Shown here: positions 55,542 through 64,000 of the stretch, in pieces
How positions within the stretch are numbered: position 1 is the stretch's first letter
Layout: each line of letters begins with the position of its first letter
Assembly (NCBI RefSeq): GCF_017982655.1
Contig: NZ_JABXYX010000029.1
Location: forward strand, 1 to 64,000
Length of the DNA stretch: 64,000 bases
Origin: Brasilonema sp. CT11
GTDB taxonomy: Bacteria > Cyanobacteriota > Cyanobacteriia > Cyanobacteriales > Nostocaceae
Direction: 5' to 3'
The notes under the pieces: generated by a model
Seen by the model: only the letters and a program-made list of their open reading frames with translations
Told to the model about the DNA's origin: nothing
Databases searched by the model: none
Position numbers and translations under genes: made by a program

Positions 55542-57701
55542 ATGACAACTTCTACCGTTAATCCTGACAGCAATTCAGTTTTTCCCCCAGCTACTGATCT
55601 AGCTGGTGTTAGCAACTACTCGGCTGGTAATGTAGCACCAGTTTCAGATCCGCTAACTAGTGGTGGCAGTTCCCTACCGGTTGACACTTCCTTACCGGTT
55701 GACACTTATTCTGCTAGCACCTCTGTGCCTACTGATAGCACCTCTGTGCCTACTGCTTTTCCCCCAGCTACTGATTTAGCTGGTGTTAGCAACTACTCGG
55801 CTGGTAGTGTACCACCAGTTTCAAATTCCTTAACTAGTGGTGGCAGTTCCCTACCGGTTGACACTTATTCTGCTAGCACCTCTGTGCCTACTGCTAGCAC
55901 TTCTGCTCCTACTGCTAGCAGTCTGGCTCCAATCAGTAACAGCAACTCATCTGCAAGTGGTACTAACACCTTAGCCAGCAGCAGCAGCAACTTGTTTGCT
56001 AGCAGCTCAGGTACTAGCGCTGTTGGTGGTAGCAGCAACCCGTTTTCTAGCATCTTAGGTGCTAGCGACTCAAGTAGTACCGGCTTAGGATCTGGCAGCA
56101 CCAACACTTTTGCTGGTGCTGCAAACAATCCGTATGCTGGTGGTGGCGGTCAACCTTTCGCTAGTCTTGGCAACGTAGTTGTTGGTGAGAGTCAATGGAT
56201 TATCGGTAAAGAAAACACACCAGAAAGATTTTCAAAAGCGATAAATTTTACTGTCGAGCAGTTGGTTGACTCAGTCATGGACAAACTGAGTTACAAAATA
56301 TCTCAGAGTGGCATTACTGTTTCTTCCAGTGGTGGAAACCCATTTGCAGGTGGAAACAACCCGTTCGGTGCTACCAGTGCGTCAGATCTCAATAACTTGA
56401 AACAGGCATATGGTACAAATTTCGCTATACCTAAATCAACTGAGAATTTGCTGACATCCGTCTACAGTCAGACCTTGCCAAGTGCATCTGGTACTTCGGG
56501 TACTGGTGCTGGTACCTCGGTTGCTGGTGCTGGTACTTCGGTTGCTAGTGCTGGTACCTCGGTTGCTGGTACTGGTACTTCGGTTGCTGGTGCTGGTACC
56601 TTGGTTGCTGGTACTGGTATCCAAGGTGCTAGTGGTGGCAACCTGCTTGTACCTACTAATAACACGGCTATTGCTCCTGGCAGTATACCTCAGCAACCAT
56701 CTGTAGATATTGTGCAAGTCCTGTTTGGTCAGGACTTAAAAGGCGCTGGTGGTAGCAAATCACCTTCCGACATCTTAAGGATTGTCCAAGATGACCTATT
56801 AAACTTCACCAAAACAGTCAACTCTGCTACAGGTAAAAAACTGTTCAGTGGTAACAATACGCCTCTGAAATCACCTTCCGATTTGTTGACGCTCTATAAA
56901 AATGACATAGTGAGTGCCAATAGCAGTATTAATACTGGTACTAAAAATGCTGGTGGTGATCCCTACAGCAACGTGTTTGCTAGTAGTGCCACTCAAGGTG
57001 GATCTCAGGCTGTTCAACCACCCACCGATGTCTTGTACACTGTCCTTGGTGGTCTGTTGCCCTTCAGTGGCACTGACAACATTTTTAATACTCCTGAAGG
57101 TGGCATACCCATTGGTTATGGCAATAAGGACTTTGGTAGTAACAACGCTGTCATAGGTAATGCCAACTGGAACTACGGACAATCCAATGTAAGCGTAGGT
57201 AATGCTAATTGGAATTGGGACTCCACTAAGAACAACGCAACCATTGGTAATGGCAACTGGCATTTAGAATCTAGTCAAAACAACAGAACCATTGGTAATG
57301 GCAACTGGTACTGGGAGTCAACCAGTGACAACGTAACTCTCGGTAATGGTAACTGGGATTTCGGAAATAACAACACAACCATTGGTAATGGTAACTGGGA
57401 CTTCGGTAGTAATAATACAATCATTGGTACTGGTAACCATGTCTTCACCAGCAACAGCGTAGTTATTGGTGATGGCAATTGGTCTGTGATTATTGACAAA
57501 TCCAACACTGCGGCTGGTGAGTTTCTCGGTAAGTTAGATAATTTGGTATTGTCGATGGGAATCAAAGACGTTGGTGATAATCTAGTTAATTCCCTGTTCA
57601 CCAAATTCGCTGATGCTTTCCAACCCTTAACAGGTAACCTTGGAGAATCTGGCCTCAAGACATATAATCAACTCTTCTACTCCGGTGGCAATAACACCTA
57701 A
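55542..57701 (+). CDS. Large modular repeat protein with NGNW array (gene 3 of 3)
   Basis: The 719-residue protein is cysteine-free and lacks a signal peptide. A 59-residue duplication opens it (PPATDLAGVSNYSAG at about 15 and 74). Ser/Ala/Gly-rich sequence then includes GTSVAGAGTSVASAGTSVAG (about 325-350). Helical modules SPSDILRIVQDDLL, SPSDLLTLYKNDI and PTDVLYTVLGGLL (about 406, 443, 493) match gene 2. Next is an array (about 535-645) of eight 12-17-residue units with cores such as IGNANWNY, VGNANWNW, IGNGNWHL, IGNGNWYW, LGNGNWDF and IGDGNWSV. One earlier unit is VVGESQWIIG (about 212). The array should form a beta solenoid. The tail is helical. A strong AGGAGGA ribosome site is present. 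The family is unknown; a surface, sheath or adhesion role is only a guess. Confidence 0.78.
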   Translation: MTTSTVNPDSNSVFPPATDLAGVSNYSAGNVAPVSDPLTSGGSSLPVDTSLPVDTYSASTSVPTDSTSVPTAFPPATDLAGVSNYSAGSVPPVSNSLTSGGSSLPVDTYSASTSVPTASTSAPTASSLAPISNSNSSASGTNTLASSSSNLFASSSGTSAVGGSSNPFSSILGASDSSSTGLGSGSTNTFAGAANNPYAGGGGQPFASLGNVVVGESQWIIGKENTPERFSKAINFTVEQLVDSVMDKLSYKISQSGITVSSSGGNPFAGGNNPFGATSASDLNNLKQAYGTNFAIPKSTENLLTSVYSQTLPSASGTSGTGAGTSVAGAGTSVASAGTSVAGTGTSVAGAGTLVAGTGIQGASGGNLLVPTNNTAIAPGSIPQQPSVDIVQVLFGQDLKGAGGSKSPSDILRIVQDDLLNFTKTVNSATGKKLFSGNNTPLKSPSDLLTLYKNDIVSANSSINTGTKNAGGDPYSNVFASSATQGGSQAVQPPTDVLYTVLGGLLPFSGTDNIFNTPEGGIPIGYGNKDFGSNNAVIGNANWNYGQSNVSVGNANWNWDSTKNNATIGNGNWHLESSQNNRTIGNGNWYWESTSDNVTLGNGNWDFGNNNTTIGNGNWDFGSNNTIIGTGNHVFTSNSVVIGDGNWSVIIDKSNTAAGEFLGKLDNLVLSMGIKDVGDNLVNSLFTKFADAFQPLTGNLGESGLKTYNQLFYSGGNNT

Positions 57702-57714
57702 GTCACGCGATCTG

Positions 57715-57760
57715 CCTCACGCTCATGCGCTCGCGCTTTGCGCGTAAGGCAAGCGAATCT
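57715..57760. repeat. GC-rich small palindromic repeat
   Basis: CGCGC-TTT-GCGCG at 57732-57744 lies within a GC-rich segment after the large repeat protein gene. It is of the same type as the repeats at 39965-40184. Confidence 0.55.
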
Positions 57761-57783
57761 ATCGCCAACAAGTAGCCCCGAAG

Positions 57784-57821
57784 TTCAACCATCAAAACCC
57801 AAAAAAGTTTTGATGGTTGAA
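57784..57821. terminator. Bidirectional terminator between convergent genes
   Basis: TTCAACCATCAAAAC (57784-57798) and GTTTTGATGGTTGAA (57807-57821) form a perfect 15-bp stem with loop CCAAAAAA. It sits between the ends of the convergent repeat-protein and WD40 genes. Confidence 0.75.
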
Positions 57822-57833
57822 CCATTATGTGAT

Positions 57834-59006
57834 TTACTGACCAACTAACCAAACATTAACTCTTGTATCAAATCCACCAGTAGCAAGCTTTGTTCCATCA
57901 GGACTAAAGGCTACAACGCTAGCCCAGTCAGAATGTCCATAAAGTGTGGTTATTAACTCGCCTGTTGTTAAATTCCACAGCTTAATTCCATCTCTGGCAG
58001 CACTGGCAAGAGTTTGTCCGTTTGGGTTGATGGCGATATCATTTACCCAGTTGTTGTCTCCTGTCAGGGTGCGAACAGATTGTCCAGTGGTAATATTCCA
58101 GACTTTAATTGTGCGATCGCGACTCGCACTGACAAACGTCCTTCCATCTGGAGTAAAAACTATTTTAGTGACTGTATTATAATGTGCCCCTGGAATTGTG
58201 CGGATTAATCTTCCACTACTCAAATCCCATAGCTTAATCACGCCAATATTATCACCACTCGCCAGCGTCTGACCATCAGGACTAATCGCCACTGTATTAA
58301 TCGAGTTATCAAAACGTGTCAAAATCGCAAGTGGGCGCTGTTGTAGCAAGTCCCACATCCGAATACCATCTAATGCGCCACTGACAAGAACTTTACCATT
58401 TGGAGTTACGGCTAAAGATAGTACATTGCTTGTATGTTCCACAAAGGAGCGAGTAAATTTGCGGCTTTTGAGGTTCCAAAGGTTAATAGTGTTGTCATCA
58501 CTGCAACTGGCAAGAGTTTGACCATCTGGCGAAATCACGATAGATTCGACTGCGCTTTTTTGTGCTCTATCAATAATTCCAAGCCTTCTGCCAGTTAATG
58601 TATCCCATAAGCGAATGATGCCTTCATTATCATTGCCACCACTAAGAAGAATTCGGCTATCTGGAGTGAAGACGAGAGATTTTATAGGTCCGGTGTGCCC
58701 CGTGAATGTGTAAAGAAATTGTGGATTAGCAACACTAGTCGTCGGTTGAGCCACTGGTGTAGCTTTAAACTCAACAGGGGTTGCAGATGGTATTTGGATG
58801 AGCGAAGTGATGGCAACCGCACCTGCTACACTCATGAGTGTCACAAAATTCTTGGCACTGGTTATTTGAGACTGAAATTCCTTTATACGCCCATAAAGCT
58901 TTGCATTTTGGATTTGCAAGAGGAATTTATTGTGATTATTCATATATTTTAAATATCTCAAGATAGCCTGTACCATACTGACAGGCGGTAAACTTCCGCC
59001 CATCAA
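57834..59006 (-). CDS. WD40 repeat protein with N-terminal membrane helix
   Basis: The 390-residue protein has one hydrophobic helix (about 55-75, FVTLMSVAGAVAITSLIQI) followed by seven WD40 blades (about 98-390). These carry GHTGPIKSLVFTPDSRILLS, IRLWDTLTGRR, VISPDGQTLASCSDDNTINL and further SPDGQTLAS/KLW motifs, enough for one complete propeller. It is probably anchored in a membrane with the propeller exposed as a protein-binding platform. An alternative internal start (MNNHNKF) would shorten the N-terminus by about 16 residues. No partner is identifiable. Confidence 0.88.
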   Translation of the reverse strand: MMGGSLPPVSMVQAILRYLKYMNNHNKFLLQIQNAKLYGRIKEFQSQITSAKNFVTLMSVAGAVAITSLIQIPSATPVEFKATPVAQPTTSVANPQFLYTFTGHTGPIKSLVFTPDSRILLSGGNDNEGIIRLWDTLTGRRLGIIDRAQKSAVESIVISPDGQTLASCSDDNTINLWNLKSRKFTRSFVEHTSNVLSLAVTPNGKVLVSGALDGIRMWDLLQQRPLAILTRFDNSINTVAISPDGQTLASGDNIGVIKLWDLSSGRLIRTIPGAHYNTVTKIVFTPDGRTFVSASRDRTIKVWNITTGQSVRTLTGDNNWVNDIAINPNGQTLASAARDGIKLWNLTTGELITTLYGHSDWASVVAFSPDGTKLATGGFDTRVNVWLVGQ

Positions 59007-59104
59007 GGATCATACTGGCACATAGGTAGCAAAGCATACCATATTTGATTTTTTTTAGCAACAATCAATAATAAATATCATGACTCAAATTTCAGAGCCA
59101 AAAT

Positions 59105-59404
59105 CTACTGATATGGTGGCTTTTTCTTAGAAACACTCAGCATCGGTAAAGCAGGACTTGACGATCGCTCAGGCAGGTAATGTTGCACAACAGGTTCATC
59201 AGGCAAGGGCCGGCGTTGTTGAATCCGCCACCATTTGTAGGCTAGCGCCACTCCTGTTGTCCCTAAGCCAAAAGCAAACAACGACCACCTATCGTCAAAT
59301 CCACCAATCAATGCATCTATGACTCCCATTGTAATCAATACACTGATCAGTGGTTCTTTACGGTAGCTTGACTTCAAAAAACGAGGAAATACAGCATTCA
59401 TCAC
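59105..59404 (-). CDS. Small membrane protein, 99 aa
   Basis: Two hydrophobic segments (ISVLITMGVIDALIGGF, about 19-35, and LFAFGLGTTGVALAYKWW, about 42-59) precede a basic, proline-rich tail (RIQQRRPLPDEPVVQHYLPE). It is a cyanobacterial hypothetical protein type with no known function. It lies just downstream of the high-light-inducible protein gene on the same strand, across a terminator. Confidence 0.65.
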   Translation of the reverse strand: MMNAVFPRFLKSSYRKEPLISVLITMGVIDALIGGFDDRWSLFAFGLGTTGVALAYKWWRIQQRRPLPDEPVVQHYLPERSSSPALPMLSVSKKKPPYQ

Positions 59405-59558
59405 AAGCTTTTTTGTTCCTGTTCACCTTTACATATATATTTATATTTTTTGAGAGCACCTAAGCGAGCGATTGACGCTTTTGTGATAGAGCCTCAATTT
59501 CATTATAGTTCGGTTCAGTTCTACTACCATTAACGCTCAATTAAAGGTTTGATTAAGT

Positions 59559-59588
59559 CAAAACCAGCTGGGATATTCAGCTGGTTTG
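59559..59588 (-). terminator. Terminator of the high-light-inducible protein gene
   Basis: AAACCAGCT (59561-59569) and AGCTGGTTT (59579-59587) form a stem. On the minus strand it is followed by a short T-rich stretch, 53 bases after the hli stop. Confidence 0.6.
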
Positions 59589-59640
59589 AGCTTCTGGTCA
59601 TTTTTGTCGTACAAGAATCACTTCTAAGTTGGTAAAAATC

Positions 59641-59808
59641 CTACTTGAGACCGAGCCATGATAAGACTCCTTGGTTGGTAACATATTCTATTACCACCAT
59701 GATTAGGAAGCCAATCATTGCAGCTCGACCATTCAAACGCTCAGCATATTCATTAAACCCGAACTTCGGCTCTTCCAACTTAGGAGTTACGCTTGGCTGT
59801 ATCATCAT
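59641..59808 (-). CDS. hli: High-light-inducible protein (HLIP, CAB/ELIP family)
   Basis: A 55-residue protein read on the minus strand: MMIQPSVTPKLEEPKFGFNE, then YAERLNGRAAMIGFLIMVVI and EYVTNQGVLSWLGLK. The single helix carries the chlorophyll-binding core E-R-L-N-G-R-A-A-M-I-G of the CAB/ELIP/HLIP family. HLIPs dissipate excess energy and protect new photosystem II. AGAGG precedes the ATG. The plus-strand frame over the same bases is its shadow. The light-stress role fits a UV-exposed organism with scytonemin and CrtR. Confidence 0.9.
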   Translation of the reverse strand: MMIQPSVTPKLEEPKFGFNEYAERLNGRAAMIGFLIMVVIEYVTNQGVLSWLGLK

Positions 59809-60231
59809 TGAAAACCTCTTTTTTGCAAATGAACTTTTAAGTGGATATTTGTAAATGGATATTTAAGTGACAACACACCTGAGCTATTTTGCAGGATTGT
59901 CACCGTTTACATTTATTTACGATTCTTATCTTAGTTTATTGTAGAAGTACTTTGGTAATCGTCAAGAGTAAAAGTTTGAACTACAGTGGTGGTATCACAG
60001 AAAGTTAAGTTGTCCAGAGTAGTCAAGTGCATAGTGCCAAAGGTTAATCCCTTGTAAAGGTATCCTCCGGAAGATACTGAAACAGCGCTGTGTTCTCAAA
60101 GCTGAGTGCAGTCTTTGCACTTCAATACTTTCCACTTCAATACGAGTTCTAAAATTCGTAGTTTCTGATTCAACAGAAAATGAATGAGACTGACAAACTA
60201 TAGCTATACAAAAATTCATAAGAGGCAATAA
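59809..60231. other. Intergenic region, 423 bp
   Basis: It should contain the divergent promoters of hli and ald. A minus-strand frame at 59995-60228 has the Arg/Gln-rich composition of cyanobacterial repeat DNA and no family features, so I do not call it a gene. AGAGGCA lies just before the ald ATG. Confidence 0.45.
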
Positions 60232-61323
60232 ATGGAAATTGGTATTCCTAAAGAAACAAAAGACCTAGAGTTTCGAGTTGGGTTAAGTCCTTCTAGTGTG
60301 CGAGTCTTACAAGAAAATGGTCATAGAGTTTTCGTAGAGACTCAAGCAGGTATGGGGGCGGGATTTACAGATGATGACTACATTAGCGCTGGCGCGAAAA
60401 TAGTCACCACCACTGACGAAGCTTGGAAGTGCGAACTTGTTGTAAAAGTTAAAGAGCCATTGTCTGCAGAGTATAAGTTTTTGCAGAAGGGGCAAATTTT
60501 GTTTACATATCTGCATTTAGCAGCCGACCGAAAGTTAACCGAACATCTGATTGATTGCGGTGTAACGGCGATCGCCTATGAAACTGTAGAACAAACAGGG
60601 AACAACAAATTACCTTTGCTCACTCCCATGAGCATTATTGCAGGTCGGTTATCCGTACAATTTGGGGCAAGATTTCTAGAGCGTCAGCAAGGTGGTAGAG
60701 GAGTTTTGCTAGGCGGTGTACCTGGAGTTAAACCAGGCAAAGTCGTGATTCTAGGTGGCGGTGTTGTTGGTACAGAAGCGGCGAAAATTGCTGTGGGTAT
60801 GGGTGCTGCTGTCCAAATTCTCGATGTTAATGTTGAGCGCCTCGCGTATCTGGAAACCTTGTTTGGTTCCAGAGTCGAACTACTTTACAGCAACTCCGCC
60901 CATATCGAAGCTGGAGTAAAAGATGCCGACTTGCTCATCGGTGCTGTTTTAATACCAGGACGTAAAGCACCCATCCTTGTGTCCCGCAACTTAGTAAAAC
61001 AAATGCATCCTGGTTCTGTCATAGTCGATGTTGCTGTTGATCAAGGCGGTTGCGTGGAAACTGTACACGCCACATCCCATACTCATCCTGTCTATCTCGA
61101 AGAAGGTGTGGTGCATTATGGTGTTCCTAACATGCCGGGGGCAGTACCTTGGACTTCAACCCAAGCATTAAATAACAGCACTTTACCCTATGTCTTGCAG
61201 TTAGCAAATTCAGGGATAAAAGCACTGACAAACAACCAAGCATTAGCCAAAGGTGTGAACGTACAAGATCATCGCTTAGTTCACCCTGCACTACAGGAGG
61301 TATTTTCTGACTTAATCGTGTAG
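60232..61323 (+). CDS. ald: Alanine dehydrogenase
   Basis: The 363-residue enzyme interconverts alanine and pyruvate plus ammonia with NAD. It opens [20 protein letters not shown] (pyruvate-site Arg). [10 protein letters not shown] supplies the catalytic Lys, and [31 protein letters not shown], the NAD-binding [33 protein letters not shown] and [14 protein letters not shown] complete the signature. Length equals the family norm. Its 3' end overlaps the convergent kinase gene by 43 bases. Confidence 0.96.
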   Translation: MEIGIPKETKDLEFRVGLSPSSVRVLQENGHRVFVETQAGMGAGFTDDDYISAGAKIVTTTDEAWKCELVVKVKEPLSAEYKFLQKGQILFTYLHLAADRKLTEHLIDCGVTAIAYETVEQTGNNKLPLLTPMSIIAGRLSVQFGARFLERQQGGRGVLLGGVPGVKPGKVVILGGGVVGTEAAKIAVGMGAAVQILDVNVERLAYLETLFGSRVELLYSNSAHIEAGVKDADLLIGAVLIPGRKAPILVSRNLVKQMHPGSVIVDVAVDQGGCVETVHATSHTHPVYLEEGVVHYGVPNMPGAVPWTSTQALNNSTLPYVLQLANSGIKALTNNQALAKGVNVQDHRLVHPALQEVFSDLIV

Positions 61324-63098
61324 TTGGTTATGAGTTTAGTAGTCCGCTCTTCGTCTTCTTTTTCTTCCTCTTGTTCTGTCGTTTTCCCAGTACCCATGAG
61401 CGGTAGCTTCACAGTAAAAGTTGCTCCTTGTCCTAGTCCTGAACTTTCGGCATGAACGCTTCCCCGATGCATTTCCACCAGAGAACGTACAATTGCTAGT
61501 CCTAGTCCCAATCCACCTTGGTGTCTGGTGATGCTACCATCAGCTTGACGAAAGCGCTCAAAAACATAGGGAAGAAAATCTGGGCTGATACCACTACCTG
61601 TATCGCTCACCCGAATAAGTGCTAAGGAGCTTTTAGCCGCAGATGACTGGTGTTGCTGAGGTTGAAGTGTTTCTGGGGAGGATTCAGCACTGAGTAATAA
61701 TCGTACCTCTACTCTTCCGTCTTTGGGTGTGAACTTGAGGGCATTACTCAGTAAATTCCAAGCTATTTGCTGTAAGCGGTTTGGATCACCACAAACGACA
61801 AAAGAGGTGGAGGAGTTTGCAGTCCCCTCTGGGGATGAAGAGAGTAAGGGAAAATTTTCCCTATCTCCTATAGTGTTTCTTGTTCCCTCGCTCTGTGTGT
61901 TAGTGTGTTCAATAATGTACTCAAGTTGAATATTTTTTTTCTCAGCTTCTAAGCGTACGCTATCTACAACAGTTGCAATCACAGATGTTAAATTAAGTTG
62001 ACAGAGATTGAGCTTTAGTTTGCCACGCATAATCCGCGAGACATCTAGAATATCGTCTATAAGTTGTGCCTGCAAAGTAGCGTTGCGTTCAATCGTTTCT
62101 AGAGCGCGTGTAATGGCTTTTTCATCCATCTTTCGCTGACGCAGCAGTTTAGACCAACCTAGTATTGAAGTTAAAGGTGTACGAAGTTCATGGGAAAGAG
62201 TCGCTAAAAACTCATCTTTAAGGCGGTTTGCTGTTTCAGCTTCTTGTCGGGCTGCTTGTTCGCGGATTAAGTTAATGTGTTCTTCTTGTGCTTGTTTGCG
62301 CTCTGTAATATCTTCTATCGTGCCGATATATCCAATAACTTCGCTTTGATCCGAAAGCATCGCCGACGAGGACATATGAACCCAACGCTCAATTCCTGTC
62401 GAGGTTAGTATGCGAAATTCTGCTGTGTATTCCTGTCGTTGACCTGATGTATCATACCAATCAGCAATCACTCGCCCTCTATCTTCAGGATGAATTGTTT
62501 GTGTCCAACCGTCGCCTAAACTCTCCTCCAGTGTCATTCCATAGATAGCTTGATATCGTGGATTAATATAAGTGCATTTACCTAATGTATCTGTGAGAAA
62601 AATACCTACAGGCGAGCAAGCACTCAAAGAGCGAAACATCTCTTCGCGCTTTCTCAGCTCGGTATTCATCTGTGCCAATTGTGCCGCTTGTCGCTTGACT
62701 TCGACAGTTTTTTGAAACAGATCAACAAATGCGGCTACCTTGGATTTTAAAATTTCTGCATGAATGGGTTTGAACAGGTAGTCTACAGCACCAACAGAAT
62801 ATCCTTTAAACACCATGTTATCACTCGTGCTAAATGCAGTCAGAAAAATAATTGGTGTATGGCGCGATCGCTCTCGCTGTCGAATTAGGGCAGCTGTCTC
62901 GAAGCCATCCATGTCAGGCATTTGCACATCCAGCAGAATCACCGCGAAGTCCTGATTGAGCAAACATCGCAGTGCTTGCGCGCCGGATGTAGCCCTCACC
63001 ACATTTTGACGCTGACTATCTAAAATCGCCTCTAAGGCTAATAAATTTTCTGGATGGTCATCTACCAACAAAACGTTAACTTTCGGTTCAAATGGCAT
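61281..63098 (-). CDS. Hybrid response regulator / PAS sensor histidine kinase
   Basis: The 605-residue protein has a receiver domain first (about 8-125, phosphoacceptor Asp in [15 protein letters not shown]), a short coiled coil, and a PAS/PAC pair (about 150-275, [25 protein letters not shown]). The HisKA segment is [18 protein letters not shown]. The ATPase domain has [32 protein letters not shown] and [17 protein letters not shown]. It is soluble and probably signals together with CheB/CheR-type proteins encoded just upstream. The last ~14 residues are encoded antisense to the end of ald. Confidence 0.92.
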   Translation of the reverse strand: MPFEPKVNVLLVDDHPENLLALEAILDSQRQNVVRATSGAQALRCLLNQDFAVILLDVQMPDMDGFETAALIRQRERSRHTPIIFLTAFSTSDNMVFKGYSVGAVDYLFKPIHAEILKSKVAAFVDLFQKTVEVKRQAAQLAQMNTELRKREEMFRSLSACSPVGIFLTDTLGKCTYINPRYQAIYGMTLEESLGDGWTQTIHPEDRGRVIADWYDTSGQRQEYTAEFRILTSTGIERWVHMSSSAMLSDQSEVIGYIGTIEDITERKQAQEEHINLIREQAARQEAETANRLKDEFLATLSHELRTPLTSILGWSKLLRQRKMDEKAITRALETIERNATLQAQLIDDILDVSRIMRGKLKLNLCQLNLTSVIATVVDSVRLEAEKKNIQLEYIIEHTNTQSEGTRNTIGDRENFPLLSSSPEGTANSSTSFVVCGDPNRLQQIAWNLLSNALKFTPKDGRVEVRLLLSAESSPETLQPQQHQSSAAKSSLALIRVSDTGSGISPDFLPYVFERFRQADGSITRHQGGLGLGLAIVRSLVEMHRGSVHAESSGLGQGATFTVKLPLMGTGKTTEQEEEKEDEERTTKLITNYTIKSENTSCSAG

Positions 63099-63262
63099 TT
63101 CTATCTGTATGCTTTAGGAAATAGATGAAAACGTTTTCACGTCTTCCTATTGACTGTGACGTTTGCGCTTATTTTTTTCACACTATCTTAAGTTAGAAAT
63201 TTAGTTATTCCTTCTGACTGCAGTTAAGAGCTTTTTGTATGAAGAATTAGCCAAGAACTCTC

Positions 63263-63847
63263 TCAAAAATTACAAATTTTCACTAAGTAAGGAGCAATAT
63301 CTGCCAAAGGTAGGACTTTATCTGCAACTCCAGCGGAGATCGCCGCTTCAGGCATTATTGGACAAGCTGCTGTTGAAGGTTCCTGTACCACAGTTTTGCC
63401 GCCCCGTGCTTTAATTTTTCTCATCCCTTGCATTCCATCATGATTAGCTCCTGTCAAGAGAACTGCAATCAACCTTTCGGCATAAGTATCAGCTGCGGTT
63501 TCAAATAGCACATCTATTGACGGGCGTGCATAAGTCACAGCAGTATCAACACATAAAGAAAAGCTTGGCTCAGGAACCGTATCGCTTGTTACTTCTATCA
63601 TCAAATGATAATCTGCTGGAGCTAGATATATGTAACCAGGCACAATTTCTTCTTTATCTTGCGGCTCGGTGACAACCAAAGCACTGTACTCCTGTAACGC
63701 GACTTTCAATTTCTGATCTGAAAATTTGTAACGATGCTGAACAATTGCTACAGGCACTGGGAAGTTTTTTGGCAATCCAGCGAGTAAAACTTCAAGGGCT
63801 TCTAACCCTCCTAAGGATGTACCAATAGCAATGAATTGAATTGTCAT
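63263..63847 (-). CDS. CheB methylesterase domain protein
   Basis: The 194-residue protein is the catalytic domain of chemotaxis methylesterase without a receiver domain. The triad is Ser in IGTSLGGLEAL (Ser10), His in AIVQHRYKF and Asp in LLTGANHDGMQGMR. PSTAACPIMPEAAISAGVAD is the typical end. Standalone CheB with CheR and a hybrid kinase is a common cyanobacterial signalling set in which the real target is unclear. It follows cheR (63902 onward) on the same strand. Confidence 0.92.
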   Translation of the reverse strand: MTIQFIAIGTSLGGLEALEVLLAGLPKNFPVPVAIVQHRYKFSDQKLKVALQEYSALVVTEPQDKEEIVPGYIYLAPADYHLMIEVTSDTVPEPSFSLCVDTAVTYARPSIDVLFETAADTYAERLIAVLLTGANHDGMQGMRKIKARGGKTVVQEPSTAACPIMPEAAISAGVADKVLPLADIAPYLVKICNF

Positions 63848-63901
63848 GAGTAGTGAGTGATCAGTCGTTAATAATTAGTAGTTTATGCCAATTATCAACA
63901 A

Positions 63902-64000
63902 CTACCGAATTCTACGATAAAACTTTTCCCCGCCTTCTAATTGCTCATAGTCTTGTTCATGCGGAGTAAACTTCATTGTTTCTTGGCGTCCTAAACCCAA
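63902..64000 (-). CDS. 3' end of a CheR-type methyltransferase (partial)
   Basis: The minus-strand frame is open from the window edge to the stop at 63902-63904 and encodes 32 residues: LGLGRQETMKFTPHEQDYEQ then LEGGEKFYRRIR. This matches the C-terminus of CheR methyltransferases (GKGE.L.FTPHE..YE.L...FYRRIR). The position directly before cheB supports it. The main part of the gene lies outside the window. Confidence 0.8.
   Translation of the reverse strand: MGLGRQETMKFTPHEQDYEQLEGGEKFYRRIR

Noticed and set aside
56490-56630. Short direct repeats in the large repeat gene considered as a CRISPR array
   Set aside because: The repeats are in-frame codon repeats (GTSVAGA) without unique spacers; no cas genes are present anywhere in the window.
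59995-60228. 77-codon minus-strand frame upstream of ald
   Set aside because: Composition typical of cyanobacterial dispersed repeats, occupies the promoter region of ald, no family features.
1-64000. tRNA and rRNA genes
   Set aside because: No TPsiC-arm plus acceptor pairing or rRNA signature was noticed on reading; a tRNA scan would settle it.

Overview
The window is chromosomal DNA of a filamentous, probably heterocystous (Nostocales-type) cyanobacterium. Supporting evidence is the scattered HIP1 octamers (GCGATCGC), a high-light-inducible protein, a CrtR-type carotenoid hydroxylase, a phosphoribulokinase homologue, many WD40/AAA-like signalling proteins and GC-rich small dispersed repeats. 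Above all it carries a full scytonemin (UV sunscreen) locus. I see no rRNA, tRNA or CRISPR array.

Layout. 1-10.4 kb holds housekeeping and accessory genes: a double-globin/pentapeptide-repeat membrane protein, an O-methyltransferase, an alpha-amylase family enzyme, a phosphoribulokinase homologue, RadC, two glycosyltransferases and a Uma2 nuclease. 10.4-16.6 kb holds two AAA-like NTPases, the second fused to WD40 repeats. Between them, on the minus strand, lies what reads as a decayed, internally deleted actin gene. 16.6-22.7 kb holds pyruvate kinase, beta-carotene hydroxylase, an IS remnant and a two-domain phytase-like protein.

23.1-53.3 kb is the scytonemin region. A histidine kinase and an AraC-type response regulator are divergent from scyA across a 1.3-kb intergenic region. 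The plus strand then carries scyA-B-C-D-E-F, eboA-B-C, a glycosyltransferase, tyrA, a broken dsbA, eboD-E-F, fused trpE-G, trpC, an MDR oxidoreductase, trpA, trpB and a 29-codon remnant of aroG. ScyB and ScyA convert and couple tryptophan- and tyrosine-derived precursors, and ScyC cyclises the product. ScyE and ScyF look like exported, PEP-CTERM proteins for late steps. The Ebo proteins are known in other cyanobacteria to be needed for exporting the monomer to the periplasm. The Trp/Tyr genes supply substrate. Compared with the Nostoc punctiforme cluster as I remember it, tyrP and trpD are absent, aroG is truncated and dsbA is interrupted. The ebo genes, a separate satellite cluster there, are merged into the main cluster here but split into ABC and DEF.

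53.9-57.7 kb holds three tandem genes for cysteine-free, Gly/Ser/Thr/Asn-rich proteins of unknown function. They have strong ribosome binding sites and inverted repeats after each gene. The largest ends in eight NGNW-type repeats. This is the least explained coding module in the window. 57.8-64 kb holds a WD40 protein, a small membrane protein, an unlisted high-light-inducible protein gene, alanine dehydrogenase, a hybrid histidine kinase, CheB and the 3' end of cheR.

All calls are from reading the sequence and from memory of the families. No database search was run.
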